From Galbula dea (Eukaryota; Chordata; Aves; Piciformes; Galbulidae): a stretch of 64,000 nucleotides of DNA. The DNA is taken from contig VWZX01001678.1 in the NCBI GenBank assembly GCA_013399015.1, positions 372,001-436,000 on the forward strand, written 5' to 3'. Below the pieces are notes generated by a model. The model was not told the origin of the DNA and searched no databases. It saw nothing but the letters and a program-made list of their open reading frames with translations. Of this stretch, positions 1 to 12,900 are shown piece by piece; the first letter of the stretch is position 1, and each line of letters starts with the position of its first letter. The position numbers and the translations under genes were made by a program.

Positions 1-3000
1 ACAACTGTATGCAACATAATAGCATGTACCCAAGTAATAAAAATTACAGTGGAAAATACACACTGCTAGAGTCACTGTACTTCTAGATCAATAAGAAAGC
101 AACCAAAGTTTAATAACATTTGTGTTCTTTCTAATGGAGTCTCATTAAGGAATACTTTTTTCTAAAGCCTTTTGCATCTCATTCCCTAGGTAGCAATCCT
201 GCAGACACTTTGATATGTGCTTGACTTTCAGTATCCAAGTAATCCCAGAGGATGACTATTCATAACCTTAAACACAAGGACATGCTTAAGTATCTGCAGG
301 ATAGAGGACTTGGACTATCTCCCTGCAAAGAGCTCATAATAACCCTCTGAGACAGCCAAAACCCATGGAGTACGACAGAAATATGCCCTTGAGAATGGAA
401 AAGCTATAAAGCCAAATTTAGCCTTGGTATCTGCAACCTCTTTAGAAATGAATGGCAACATTGATGTTCACTAAGGAAAAGAGGGTTTGTGTCCTGACTC
501 CTGTGACCAGGGGTGACCCTGTGTCTTGGAGTGACAGGCATTTTCGTCAGTCATCTTTGTGCATGCAAATCCAGAATACAAAACTGATTATCTAGTTAAG
601 ATTAATTTCAGATCTAATCTGCCAGTACTCCACATTGTAGAATTCCCTGGATGCTTCTTGGTTTTGTCCCTCTGTAATCAGATTATGATTTGAAGTTCCA
701 TCCATTGCAATTGATTTGCTCTGTAATGCATTAAGTTGGTGTGATGTGCAATCTTCTAATGTCTTCTGATGCTTCTTTCCCCTGTGCTGCTTTAATCATT
801 AAACAGTGTCTTGATGTGAAGATGTTAGACAAAACAACACATAGTGTAGTTTCTAGTTGCAGGCAAATAAGGAGATAATCCTAAAATATGAATTGGCATA
901 TGCAAAGCAGTTGATCTACCCAGTGCCAAAAACATTGCTGCAGTCTGCCAAACTTAATTTTTTCATGTTCTTGCCCCCCCGCCTCCAGAAACCTGTTGTC
1001 TGTTCAAAAGCTACTATCTTTTTAGCATCAAGGAGGTCTTAGCATTTACTATCAGGCACTGATTGATTTTCCTTATTGATATTCTACTGGAAAATATACC
1101 AACTGCAAAAAAAAAGTCAACCCTGCACCATGTGAATCATGTCAACAGGAAACCAAGTGCTGGACATGAAATTTCCTGTTTAAGTAATAATTCTGTGTTA
1201 TGCACTAATGGTTGTCAGATGAGCTGAAATAGCAGCCTAATGGTTCATGAAAGAACAGCAAGCAATAAAGGTGTGAAAGCCTTCCCTCAACTGCCTTTTC
1301 ACTTTTATTAATTTCAATCCAGCTGGAGTGGAACAGAATAGTGAACTTGAGCAGAAATACAAATTTTTACAGCTGGCTTGACTAGAAACCTTATTTGCTC
1401 ATACTTAATATTGGGAAAATAAGAAGTAGCACCTTTCATACTTGTTGAGTCAGAATAACAGCAGAACCAAGCTATGTTACTGAGCTAGCTAACAGTCTGC
1501 ATTGCCTTAAAATGAAACTGATAATGTTTATCCACAAAAGCAGGGCTGTGTTTAAGGCTTGTTGGACCTAGTGTCATTTTTATTTTAAGGACTGTATAAG
1601 GTGAAGTGGAAGGGTCAGTTTTACACCCAGATTTTGGATTTCCATTACAGAGAAGAGATTGTTGCATGGTAAAGGGTATAAGCAAAATGAGACCTAGGAA
1701 ATGTTATCTTTCTCTGTAGAAGCAGACTCTTGAATTCATTGCCAGAACACAGTGTGATCAAGAATTCAGTAGGATTGAAAACTGGACAGGGCATGGCTTA
1801 CTCAAACATGCACTGGTGCTATAGATCATGATAGTGAATTGAAGTTTAATCTTCCAGCTTCAGCATCTGAAGTGGTATTTTAAAGTTGAAATGGAAGAAG
1901 TGCACGTATTTCATGATCTTCTGCAACACCTAGACCTGGCTGGAGTGAGAGGCAGTTACAGACTGAGCTGGACCTGCTGTGAGAAACAACTCCCAACCAT
2001 TTATCATGTTTTATACATCACATCATTTAACTAACCCCCTGTCTAGTGCATGGCTTAAAAAGAGGTGTAATTCAGAATATTATGGACTGGATATTGCAAG
2101 AGAATAGTTAACAGAGGCAGCCAGCAGATGCAGTATCTTGCACAGCAGTTTCTAGATTTGGCTTTCAGAGCTTCTTGACTTTCTAGTGGTGAGGTCCAAG
2201 ATCATCAGGGAAGTGCTTGGGAACCCTTTAAGAAACTCAAGGGTACTCTACTGCTACCAGAACAAAAGAACAAAGGAAACCTGCTTTATCAGCTTCTGAG
2301 TGTGAACAGTTGCCCTTTATCCAGCTGCCCAGAGCCTTTGCTACAGCTGCTCCCAGTTAGGGAGGGTCAAACACCCTTTTAGCTGATGTTCAGGTGAAGA
2401 CTATATAAGAGTGCAACTCCCAAAGTCCAGCTAAAAGGTAGAACAGTTTAAGCAAAAGAGTACAAAGAAGAGGGAGGTGGGTGAATTTGTTCTGCTGTAA
2501 TAGTCTCAGATATGGTGGTAGCATGTTACAGAGTGGTTTCCCTGGCAGCTGTCTGTGCCAAGGTAGAGGCTTCAATGGAGTGAGTTTCTGATGGTGACTG
2601 CAGCTCTGCAAGTCCAGGCTGCAGGGAGAGCCTGGGGACTCTTTCTGAGGCTGGGAGAGATGGAGAAGCTGTTTCACCAAGTAGAGGATTGCAGGAGAAT
2701 AGCATCAGAGAAGAGGAAGGGGATACAGGCAGGATCTTCTCTGAAATTTAACAGCTTGAAGAACCCTGAATCCCGTCTGCAATAAAGAGGCAGGCAGCAT
2801 ACTCCCACCAGTATTAAGGTAAGTGCAACCTATAGGAAAGGTGAAGGAATGAAGCTGGTGACTCCTAGCACCGGCAGGAAGGCTCCTGCTCCACCTAAGG
2901 GCTTACAACTACAAAATGGGTTTGCTGCCTTCAAATTTCAAGAGGTGTATGGGTATTGTGCGTGTTAACAGCATCCAGAAGCATTGATCTATCAGAAGAG

Positions 3001-4175
3001 GCAAGTGGCTCTCTTTTTTCAAAGCCTAACAGCTGTATGCTAGAGCATGAGGCTGGAACAGCTGAACCTCTCACTGGCTTTTCTCTTGTTTTCTTTTGTC
3101 ATGGGCTTGAATGGAACAAAACTGGAAATCACTGAAATCTCAACTTTCACTCAATTTCTTTGGATAAATATTTGGGAAATATGAAAATGGCATTCTTTGC
3201 CATTTTTTCCCCAGCAGGGAAAAAGTGACAGGTATGTGCTTTTCACCCCTGAGCCAAAGTTTCTCCTGTTTTCTTGCTTTAGAGGCAATACAGATGTAAA
3301 CAGAGAATCTGCAAGATCATAATAATGCTGGATATGAATTTATTCCTGTTTCAAATGCCTCCAGTTTTCTTTTCATATTCAGAGCAGCAGGCAGTTCAAA
3401 TGGCTGCATTCCTGCTGAAAAGGACTCAAAGTCCAAGGTTTACAGGAAGCATTTACTTGGGTAGTTCAAATTCTTTATTGGCAATCAGCAGTTTAATAGA
3501 TAAACCTACTTTATTCCCACAGCATAAATATTTGGATTATGTGGCTACCATAGCAATATTTTTAGTGCTCTGTGTCAATCAGGAGTACAAAAAAGGCCAT
3601 GTGTCTTTATTCTCTCTTTATACATGCCTGCATTTTCTTAAGAAGTATTGACAATAGGACATGTCATGTCACCAGTGGTCAATCTCGATCAGCATGACTA
3701 ACCTGTGTGCTTACATTGCCTCTTTCAATCTCTCTGAGATACATAACAATGTAACTTGAACTCTAATGGCATAACCATGCTCAGAAAACATGATGGAAAC
3801 AGAGATTCTTCTAAGAGTACAACTGTCCTTTAGATAACACCTAGGCAAAAGTTCTTTTTATTGAAGCATGTTTTGCAGACAAAAACAAAAAATATGAAAC
3901 ACTGAAGGAAAACTAAAATATACAGGAAGTGGTACATATTGGACAGTTGGTTTTGGCTGGCTTATTGCACACCATTTTCCTTTTGTACCTTCACTTTGCT
4001 GGGAAACTCTGCATCTAACTTTTTGCTAATAATTTGTCATTTCCACTCTTGGCTTTAAGTTTCAAGATTACTAATAAGTACTCTGACTTGTACCTAATAA
4101 AACACTTCCTTATCTGCCATACAACTTTTTCAAGCACTACATGGCCTTGTAGAGGTCACGTTTAGACATGTTTTG
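1..4175. other. Intergenic, no gene recognised
   Basis: AT-rich unique-looking sequence. No repeat family, RNA gene or protein-like frame could be supported. A DR4-type nuclear-receptor motif lies at 504-519 (see findings). Confidence 0.7.
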
Positions 4176-4585
4176 AGGCCTTATGAGGAGAGGCTTAGGG
4201 AGTTGGGGTTGTTTAGCTTGGAGAAGAGGAGGCTAAGGGGAGACCTTATCGCTCTCTTCAGCTACTTGAAAGGCCATTCTAGGGAGGCGGGTGTTGGCCT
4301 CTTCTCCCTTGTGACTAGTGACAGGACTAGAGGGAATGGGCTTAAGCTGAGCCAGGGTAGGTTTAGATTAGATATTAGGAAGAATTTCTTTCCTGAAAGA
4401 GTGGTGAGATATTGGAATAGGCTGCCCAGGGAGGTGGTGGAGTCCCCATCCCTGGAGGTTTTTAAGAAGAGGATAGATGTGTTTCTTCAGGGGATGATTT
4501 AGGGATAAGAGTAGTGAAGGGCTATTGGTTGGACTAGATGATCTTGAGGGTCCTTTCCAACCGTAATGATTCTGTGATTCTGTGA
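4176..4585 (+). mobile_element. CR1 LINE 3' end, same young subfamily as 33228-34659
   Basis: Only the last ~410 bp of the element are present, truncated inside the ORF2 C-terminal segment (RPYEERLRELGLFSLEKRRL). That segment stays open for 109 codons to the natural stop, followed by a short UTR and the tail GATTCTGTGATTCTGTGA. The protein differs from the 33-kb copy at only two residues (E for K, S for C). The two copies are in opposite orientation, 29 kb apart. Confidence 0.95.
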
Positions 4586-6594
4586 GATCCCAGAGTACAA
4601 TGAATTGCAGGACTGAGCTCCTTGCTTATGCATCTTAAAAACTTCCATTTAACATTTAATTCACAGTATTTATTGGTAAGGATTCTCTGCCAGAGCAAGT
4701 CACTGGCCTTGTTCAAGGATACCATCTGCTTTAGGTGGGAAGATGCAGTGCTCTGACCATAAAAGAAATTCTGTCAAAGCAGCATATTCTTACTCCTTAT
4801 GTGCTCTGACTGGGCACTCTTCATGGTTTTCCCAGTTGATTTTTCAGCAGAAATCCTGTGCTATAGTAACTCAGACTTTCCTTTCTGTTCAGCTGCATTA
4901 CTGTAATGTACTACTAACACATGTTGACCTGGCAAATCAGATGAGTCATGGAGACTATGGTTCTTCCAGTTTACAGGGGCAAATATTTTTAAAAGTCCAT
5001 CTTTTTCTTTCCAGTATAAATATTGCCAAATGCCACCTGCTTAAGTAGGTTTCCTTACAATAATGACAATTGTTTCTACTTTGTGGTCAACTTGTTTATT
5101 CCTACCATGAGTGTCCCCAAACTCCATTGATTTCCAAAAAAGAGGGAAGGCATGCATTTTAAGGACTTTCAATTTTTATTGTACTGTAAGTGTAGCAACT
5201 GGAAGGACTTGCAGCACTTCTGAAATCAAATATTAAATACCACTGGGCTTATACAGTTGTAAATGACATACTTGGGGATGACAAATGTCTGGTTTTGAAG
5301 TATCAGCCATGTCAGACACCACTGAACCAGGGCTGTTTAACTGAAGAAGAAATGAAAGTGTCTGGTTCTTCATCTGTTGAAGTCCCTTGGGTGTGAGTTC
5401 AATAAGAGCAGTACTACCCTCTTTGCTTTCATAGATATTGCTAATCTATATTTAAAACCTGTGTTTTATTTAAGCTTGAAAATTAATTTGCTTTAACATC
5501 TGTGTAAAATAGATTAGAATTAATGAAGTCTGACCCCCTTATGGGTTAGTGTGAGTGAAATAATTACTCGCAAGCAGCACAGGATGTGTTGTACTGGACT
5601 TTTTGGCTTGAGTTAACAGCAAGAAGTCAAAGGAAGTTCAGGAAATACCAAAAATCTTGAACTGCATTAGAAAATGTAGATTTGCAGTTTCTTATGAAAA
5701 CTCAAAATGCATGTGTTAGACTTACTTTGTGTCACTGCTAATAATAATTATAGAAAATTACCTGCATAAATTGAATATAGGAATATTCTGATTTGGAACT
5801 TGAAATTGATTACAGAAAAATTGGTTCCTAAGGATGTAATAAGGATGGGACTCTATAAAGTAATGCTAATTCAGGTATCAACACCAGATCTAAATTCAAA
5901 CTGAAGGAATGTCTTCTCAAATCCTTTTAGCTACCACAGTTGGCTAAAACTGCTTCTCTGGAACAAGGTGTCAGACAGCTATCAGCCCTTCCTGCTGCAG
6001 AGGCAAGGCATGCAGGGGTGCCAAATGGGTGGGCAGGGTCTGTGGGATGCTCCTGGGCCTCCCAGTAGACCTCAGTAGCAGCAGCAACTTTCTGGATTTG
6101 AGTGAGACCTTTAGGTTTCCATCTCTGCCAGCATCACACTACTCGGTAAGCATGGTGTGGCAGTGGTATCTCAACACCTTATCATACCGGACAGAGTGGT
6201 GGAGAGCTGACATCTATTCCTGCAGCAGGTACTGCTACTTGCTCTTTCAGTGTTTCCCACACACTGAGCCTGACCTAAACTTAGCAGGTTGTGTGGCTGT
6301 AATAAAGTAGTGGGGTTGCAGGTAGGGTGCTTCCTGATGTGATTCAAACAAAACTGTTTGAATGGGCTCAGCTTTATCCTTCATCCTTGGCTGGCACAGC
6401 TGTAACTGGCAAAGCCCATGGTCATTTGCTAAAAGGAGGGATGAGACTGAGGTGCTTTTGATTCCTTATCACACTCATTTTTCCTGACACACTATTTCTC
6501 CAGGCTCAACCTCTGCAAATACTCTCTCAACACCTTTTTTTTCTTCTGGGGAGAGGAGCAGAGCAGTAAAGAATGGAAATGGAGAATGGGTTTG
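4586..6594. other. Intergenic between two CR1 fragments
   Basis: Nothing recognised. The region is AT-rich, with short open frames only. Confidence 0.65.
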
Positions 6595-6920
6595 CCCAGA
6601 GAATAGGGCTTGTTTAGCCTGAGGAAGAGGCGGCAATGGAGGGATCTTGCTGTATACCTGTGACTGACATGAGGGCATAGAGAAGACTGTGTCAGACTTC
6701 CCTTGAAGGTGCACTGTGACAGGAGAGGCAGCAGACACAATTTACAGCCAGGGAAATTGTGTCAGATATAAAGAAAAAGCTGCTTCACCCTGAGGGTGAT
6801 CCTACACTGGCATGGGTGCCCAGAGAGGTCCACATCCCTGTGGGATGTGTTAGAGGACCTGGCCCTGTGCAATGTGACCTCAGCTGGTTCCTACAAGCCT
6901 AAACTACTCTATAGAGTCTT
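6595..6920 (+). mobile_element. Old, decayed CR1 3' fragment
   Basis: Scattered CR1 landmarks appear in the right order: GGGCTTGTTTAGCCTGAGGAAGAGG near 6607, a degraded middle, GCTGCTTCACCCTGAGGGTGA near 6780, GGGTGCCCAGAGAGGT near 6816, and a tail GACCTCAGCTGGTTCCTACAAGCCTAAACTACTCTATAG ending near 6915. Many substitutions and frameshifts mark it as much older than the 4-kb copy. Boundaries are approximate. Confidence 0.8.
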
Positions 6921-9900
6921 TGGTTTGATAATGCTAGATGGATAGCTGCCTATTTCTTGGGTTCAATAACACTTCTTCAGCTGCTGAATGTGGTACAACC
7001 TTGTCTACCCCAATCTATTTTCAGGCAGAGCAATAGAGGAATGAAGAACTGTGAAACAGACTCCTCTGAAGTTTCTAGTAATGCAGGATGCTAATCTATT
7101 TATAACAATGTCTGTGGCTTTGGAGCTCTTTGATAACTTCAGAATACAGAGCTCTTTGTCCTGATCTGTCTCCAATACTCAGTGTGGTGTCCCCTGTTGC
7201 CCAGCATTTATTCATCATGCAGGGGGTATTTTCTGCCTCCAGAAGCAAACAGCACCATAAATTCCTTTATCACAGCTGGTATAGCTAAGAAAAAAAATAT
7301 TGAGAAAACAGATGTTGGAGTTCAGTCAGTCTTATGGTCAAAGTTAATTGGTCATCAAAATGCTGCTGAAAACCAAAAAGTTTTAAAATGTATTCCAAAG
7401 GTGTGAAAAGCTGTTTTGCCATTCTGATAGCCTGCCCATGGTGGGGTACATTTGAAGGAGGGAGGAAAGCAAGTGCAGCTGCTGGGCCTGGCCCCAGCAT
7501 GTTAGACTGTTAATAAGCCTGGCCTGGCAGGATGTTTCTCCAGCTGAAGCTGAAGGGTCAAGCACAAGGCTGAGAGCAGAGGGGGCTCTGGCTCAGATGG
7601 GATGTAACACACACTGTACCCTCCATTCTGGTCTGGATGTGACAAGTGAATTTTGCTGCATTACACTGAAACTTCTGTGTTTTCTCCCATCCTAAAGTTA
7701 TTCAAAACTCTTTAGTACATATCTGTTCTGGCAGAACACACAAAACACAGCAGAAAGTGTTTTGGTTTTAATTTTCAGGAAGTCTGTTAGTGCTAAAACA
7801 TAAACTGCTTAAGAAGGAGGAAGAAAACTGGGATAAGTGATATTTGGCAAGATCCACATGTTCCATTTGTTTGTGCAACAATTGTGGCTGCTGCCTTACA
7901 GCTTCAGAGGCAGCTGTGTAAATACAGGGCTGCAGTGGCTGAGGAAGCCAACAGAGAAGCTGTGGGAAAATAACAGATAAAACCAGACATGTTCTGGATG
8001 CCCCAGGGTAAGGCAAAGCTGAGCTACACTGCAGATATCTTGTGCTGCTACAATACTTTCAGCATTGTTTTTTGGAATAGCTTTCCTGCTTGTGTTGGGT
8101 TTTTTTTATAAGAACTTGAAATTAAAGTTTCATTATGAAAGACTCAAATCACCCCTGAAACCTTTAAGGAAACTCTCTGATGCAGGCAGTCAAACCCTGC
8201 TTTGCTGACCCCCATGCTCTTGAGCACAAGGGCAAGGAAACCTTGAACATATCAGCTTGTGGTATTTCCTAGCTTCTTATAAACGGACTTGACTCATTTG
8301 TTTTGTGGAGCAACCCTAGGAACTGCAAACTAATGCATTTAATGAGTGCTGGAGCTGCTGCCACCCAGTCCCCATGGGAGGTGACCTCCCCCAGATAAGT
8401 TCAGCACAAGCATTTTCCTACAAGGCTAATGCCTGCAGTCTCATGAGGATTCTACTGTGCAAGTTGAGCCTTGGCAGACTCTCCAATTTCTTCTCATTCT
8501 GATAAAACAGCAAAGAGATCATGGGTATAAAGAGGGAGATTAGAAAAGGTTATCTATTGGATTTTTAAAATTGTAAATATTCTTCTAAAAAGCTTATTCA
8601 TTTCTGCATAAATTTGGCAGAACTTAGGAGTATTATGAAGGAGCAATATTAAGCAATGTTATGACACATCACAGATAAATGATGCACCTGAGCAAATGCA
8701 CCTAAATCTCAGTTTCTAACACACTTTTCTTGACCAGTGTTACCTTTGTATTTCTTAAAGACATGCCTTTTGACTTCTCCATGCATTTAATGATTTCAGC
8801 TTGTAACTGAATACATAACTTCCCTTAGCTGACCAGGTCAGACAGTACCTCTGACAATCACACTTTTAAATTATTCTACAGTTTCTACTATATTATTGCA
8901 TCCTAGGATTCTTTTTTTCTTTTTTATCTGCTACACTTCATTCTAAGATCCTTCTACATCCTTTTTCACCTTAAACCACTGGTTAAAGGCATGCTGAGTG
9001 TCATTTAACTTGGTGCTATACTTAGAAAGCTCAGCAGGCATGTCTTAAATAGGCTGCAAACTATGCAAATATTCCATTTCTCTAATGATGCTTGGAATTT
9101 TCATCCCTTCTCTGATTTTGGAATAAAATTGACTGAAATGCTTGCAGAAATCTACAATTTTCTCGGTTTGGTGTCACTCTGAGCAGAAGGACAAAGTTTT
9201 GCTCATCATAAGGAGATGTAAAGAGAATTTTCATAATACTTTGAACTGTTAACCATCAACAATTTAAGGAAGATCTCTTGTGGAAAAAGGTGCTGATACC
9301 TTATGCACTGAAGGGGCATTTGTTTGTACGGCCACATTTTGTTATTTCCTTTCCAGGGATACTTTTAATCCACCGCTGCAGAGGCAAGTTGTGGCTCCAT
9401 TTGATTATTTTTCTGTAGAGCTGAGGGGAAATCTGAGTTAGAGACAAACTGATTTCTAACTAGAAAGTAAAAGTGAATTGTCTTTTCTATTTCACTTCCA
9501 AGGAGGACAGTATTTTCCTCTGCCATCCCTCAGGAGCTGTGCAAATTGAAATGGGACAAGACACTTCTTTATATTAAATTAAATAATAGTTTGGCTGAGC
9601 AGATCAATCTACAGAGTGCCTCTAAAGTTAGTTACTGGGGCTTGATCTTATATTGTTGATTGATTTCAGTGAAAGATGTGACTCTTAAGGCCATGCTTCT
9701 ATGTGGGGTTATTTTGGAAAAGAAAACCCTTAAAAAAATCTGTTCAATTGTTGAGTAACTCCACGTGCAGGCATGGAGCATGAGTGCTTTTTGATAGCTT
9801 AGTTGGATCCAAGCAGTTATGTTTAACTGTGATACCAGCTTTCCTGGTGGAGGCAGTAAAAATTTATCCAGTCACAACAAAGGAATCTGCCATGTATTTG

Positions 9901-12900
9901 AAGAAACAACAGGTCACCTTACAAGATAATGATAGCTTGTAGGATAGAAATAGTTTGTCTGTCCACAGAGTCATTGATAGAAAAACATCCCAGTATTTAA
10001 AAACTCTCTTGCCCTCATATTTAAGTGTTTTCACCACCATTTTATAGGTGAGGGAACTGAGGCACATTGAATTTTAGCAACTGTCTGATGTCAAAAACCT
10101 GGAAAAGGGCAAATCCAAAAATAACAGCTGGGTCTGGATAGCAGTAACCTAATCACTGGATAATATTATCTTGGAGCTAAAAGCCTGGAGGAAAAAGTTG
10201 AAGTGTCTTTCTTCTCCACTCTCTTTACCCATGTCTGCATATCAGAGTCACTGAGCTGGAAAAACGTGAATGCTGCTGTACAGCATGAATGAACTAACTT
10301 ATCTCTTGTGCAGTGAGTGCATTTCCCAGCTGGGCAGGACATTGCAAAGCTTTTACAAGTTTCCAGCACCATTTCACTCAGCCAAGACCCTCTTGAGGTC
10401 CCTGGTTCAGTGTTGCTTTTATTTTTATTTTTCTGTCTGGAGGAACACAACAATCTCCAGTTTTCAGCACAGCCTTTGCCAGAGACTATGGCAGGCTGCA
10501 TAAATAGAGGTCTGTGGTGCAACAGGGCTTGTTTCAGAGATTCAAAAGCCCTGCCTAGAACTGGAAAGGGTCTTCAACTGCTTCTATTGTTCTCTTTATT
10601 AGCTGAACAGGAACCATTGCTGAAACTGCTAGCTAGGAAAAAATTGCAGCAAAATGCTCAAAGGGCACTGCAGATAAAATCAATGCCAGCTTGATGAGAC
10701 TGCTGCTGCTTCCACATCAGATTGCTCCTTACTTGGCTACTTTAAGGAAAAAAATACACAAAACCCCCACACCACTAAATCCCTTCTTCATTCCTGACAT
10801 TTCCAAATAACTCAGCTTTGCACCAAGTAATCAGTTTACCTCCTGCCCAAAGGCTCCAGAGGATGACACTGTGAACCTTGCTCCACTTTGAGATGGCTTC
10901 CAGGCTACAAATACACTTTGTTTCTCCAGCTGCATTTTGCATTGACATGAAATGGAGATGGTCAGATTGCCTTCTGGTGCCTGTCTGGGCCAATAACCAC
11001 TGGTGGTGGCTTGTTTCTCTGGCAATAATCAGAGGTGATGTTCAAAGGGAAAGGAGTTAACTGTTTGACAAGGGGCAGCTTGATTTACAGAGTGCTGCCA
11101 GGCTAAAATCAGTTGAACTGTGTGAAATAATGTGCACTTGTTTGGAAAAAGAGATGAAAAGCTGTGACACTGATTGGCAGTGAAAAGCCTGTGAACCAGC
11201 ACACATTGATGGAGTAACTGACTGCTTCCCTCACAGAAATGATTTTTTTTCTCCTTCTTATACTCCTCATGCACTTGAGCAAGCTGTGATTCATATTGAT
11301 GGAACCTAAACACTTTTCTGGAAGCCATGTAAGATATGAGGCAGAGCTTGGATGAGAGGGTCTTTAAAGACAAATACTATTACTATTAATAACAGTAATT
11401 TAGTGGATTATCCACAAAAGCATTGGCTGTCTTAAGCTATACTGGGAGAATAATTTCCTTTGCAGGAATTCAACCAAGGAAGAGAACAGGATGGCACTGA
11501 CTTTGCATACCTAACACAACCTGTATCCATCTGCTTCCTTGAGTCTCAGCTGTTTGGGAACTCGTTTGGCATCACTGCCTTGAGTGTTGTTTGGTTGTTT
11601 CCAGGGATCTGGTGTTTGAATTTTGGAAAGGTGAAAACCTTTTTGTCTGGCTTTATTGCTTTTAATGACTTTTCCAGTATGTGAGCATTGGCTTTGCTCC
11701 TCTTATGAGGAGGTCCAGGTTTTCTTAAAAAACATAGCGGTAGTCTATGTGATTTATAACAAAAGTATGTATGTGGAACTTGGCTGCCCAGCCCAAACCT
11801 CACTGCTGGTGCTTAGCCAGGCAGAATTAACCTGTGCTTCAGGATTTAAGGACAACCTTGGGCACAGCTAGGGCCTCAAGAAAACAGAATGTTTCTTTCA
11901 AAACAATGTACCCTGCAACAAGCAGAGAACTCTGAGCTACAACACTAGGTCTGGAGCCAAGTATTGTGAAGTTTGGCCTGCTTGGATGTAGTTTCTTCAT
12001 AAACATCTCCAACATAAAAGCTTGTGGTTTCTCTTTCACTCTTCTGGATTCATAGACACAGCTTTCTGCTGTCAAATGTGTTCTCTTATGGTTCTCCCTT
12101 TGTGGACTAAGGAGTAGCATGGATTGGGCTTGTGTGGGGTTTTTTTGTTGTTGTTCAGCTTTGCTTTATTTTGCATTGAAACCATAAGTTATCCTTGTGG
12201 TCTCACACCATTTTGTGAGCTTCTGTCATCACAATCTTTATGGAGGATGTGGCAAACCATCTATGCAACTTCACTGTAGGATCAAATAAGAAGAGCTAGG
12301 TCCCTGTGAAATGTGTGGAAATTTAGCCTTTTTTAAGTGGAAGTAGCTCTGAAGGCTTTCTTAACCTCTTTCCGTAACTCCAGCAGGTTACATAAGGCAA
12401 TGAGTGGAAGCATTTTCCCTTTGGAAACTCTTTTTCAGGCAGGGACAGAAAAGTACAGCAAGGAAGGTGGCAAAGAGCAGACAGAGCAAGTGTCCTGCTG
12501 GGACTGAAGCTAGTCTGGCCTCTGTGTGTGCCTGAGGGATTCCTTTGCTCCCCCCACCTTCCTTCTGCTCTTTGATGGGGCACAGGGCTCGTAGCTGGCA
12601 CAAATGCCAAAAAAAAAGCAGCAAGGACAAGTTGCCAAAGATGACTACTGGTGGCTGGTACTGCAATGGGTGTGTGACTAATGAATGTGCTCTCCTTTGT
12701 GTCCAGAGGGCTGAGGAGGATGTAATTGAACCATTTGCTTAGTGTGAAGACAGAGTTCAATGGCATGTCTCGAGGGATCACGCTAAATTGATACCGTGGA
12801 AGATAATTAAATCGTGTGACACTTTATCACAGGAGAGGCCTGAATAATCAGTGATTTTAAAGGCCTTTAAATCATGGGCTTGTAGCCTGACTGTATTTAT

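Noticed and set aside
10317..10694. 125-codon plus frame overlapping a 118-codon minus frame
   Set aside because: Mutually overlapping chance frames without homology.
12323..12781. 152-codon open frame on the minus strand
   Set aside because: Low-complexity Leu/Ser/Pro composition typical of random frames; no homology recognised.
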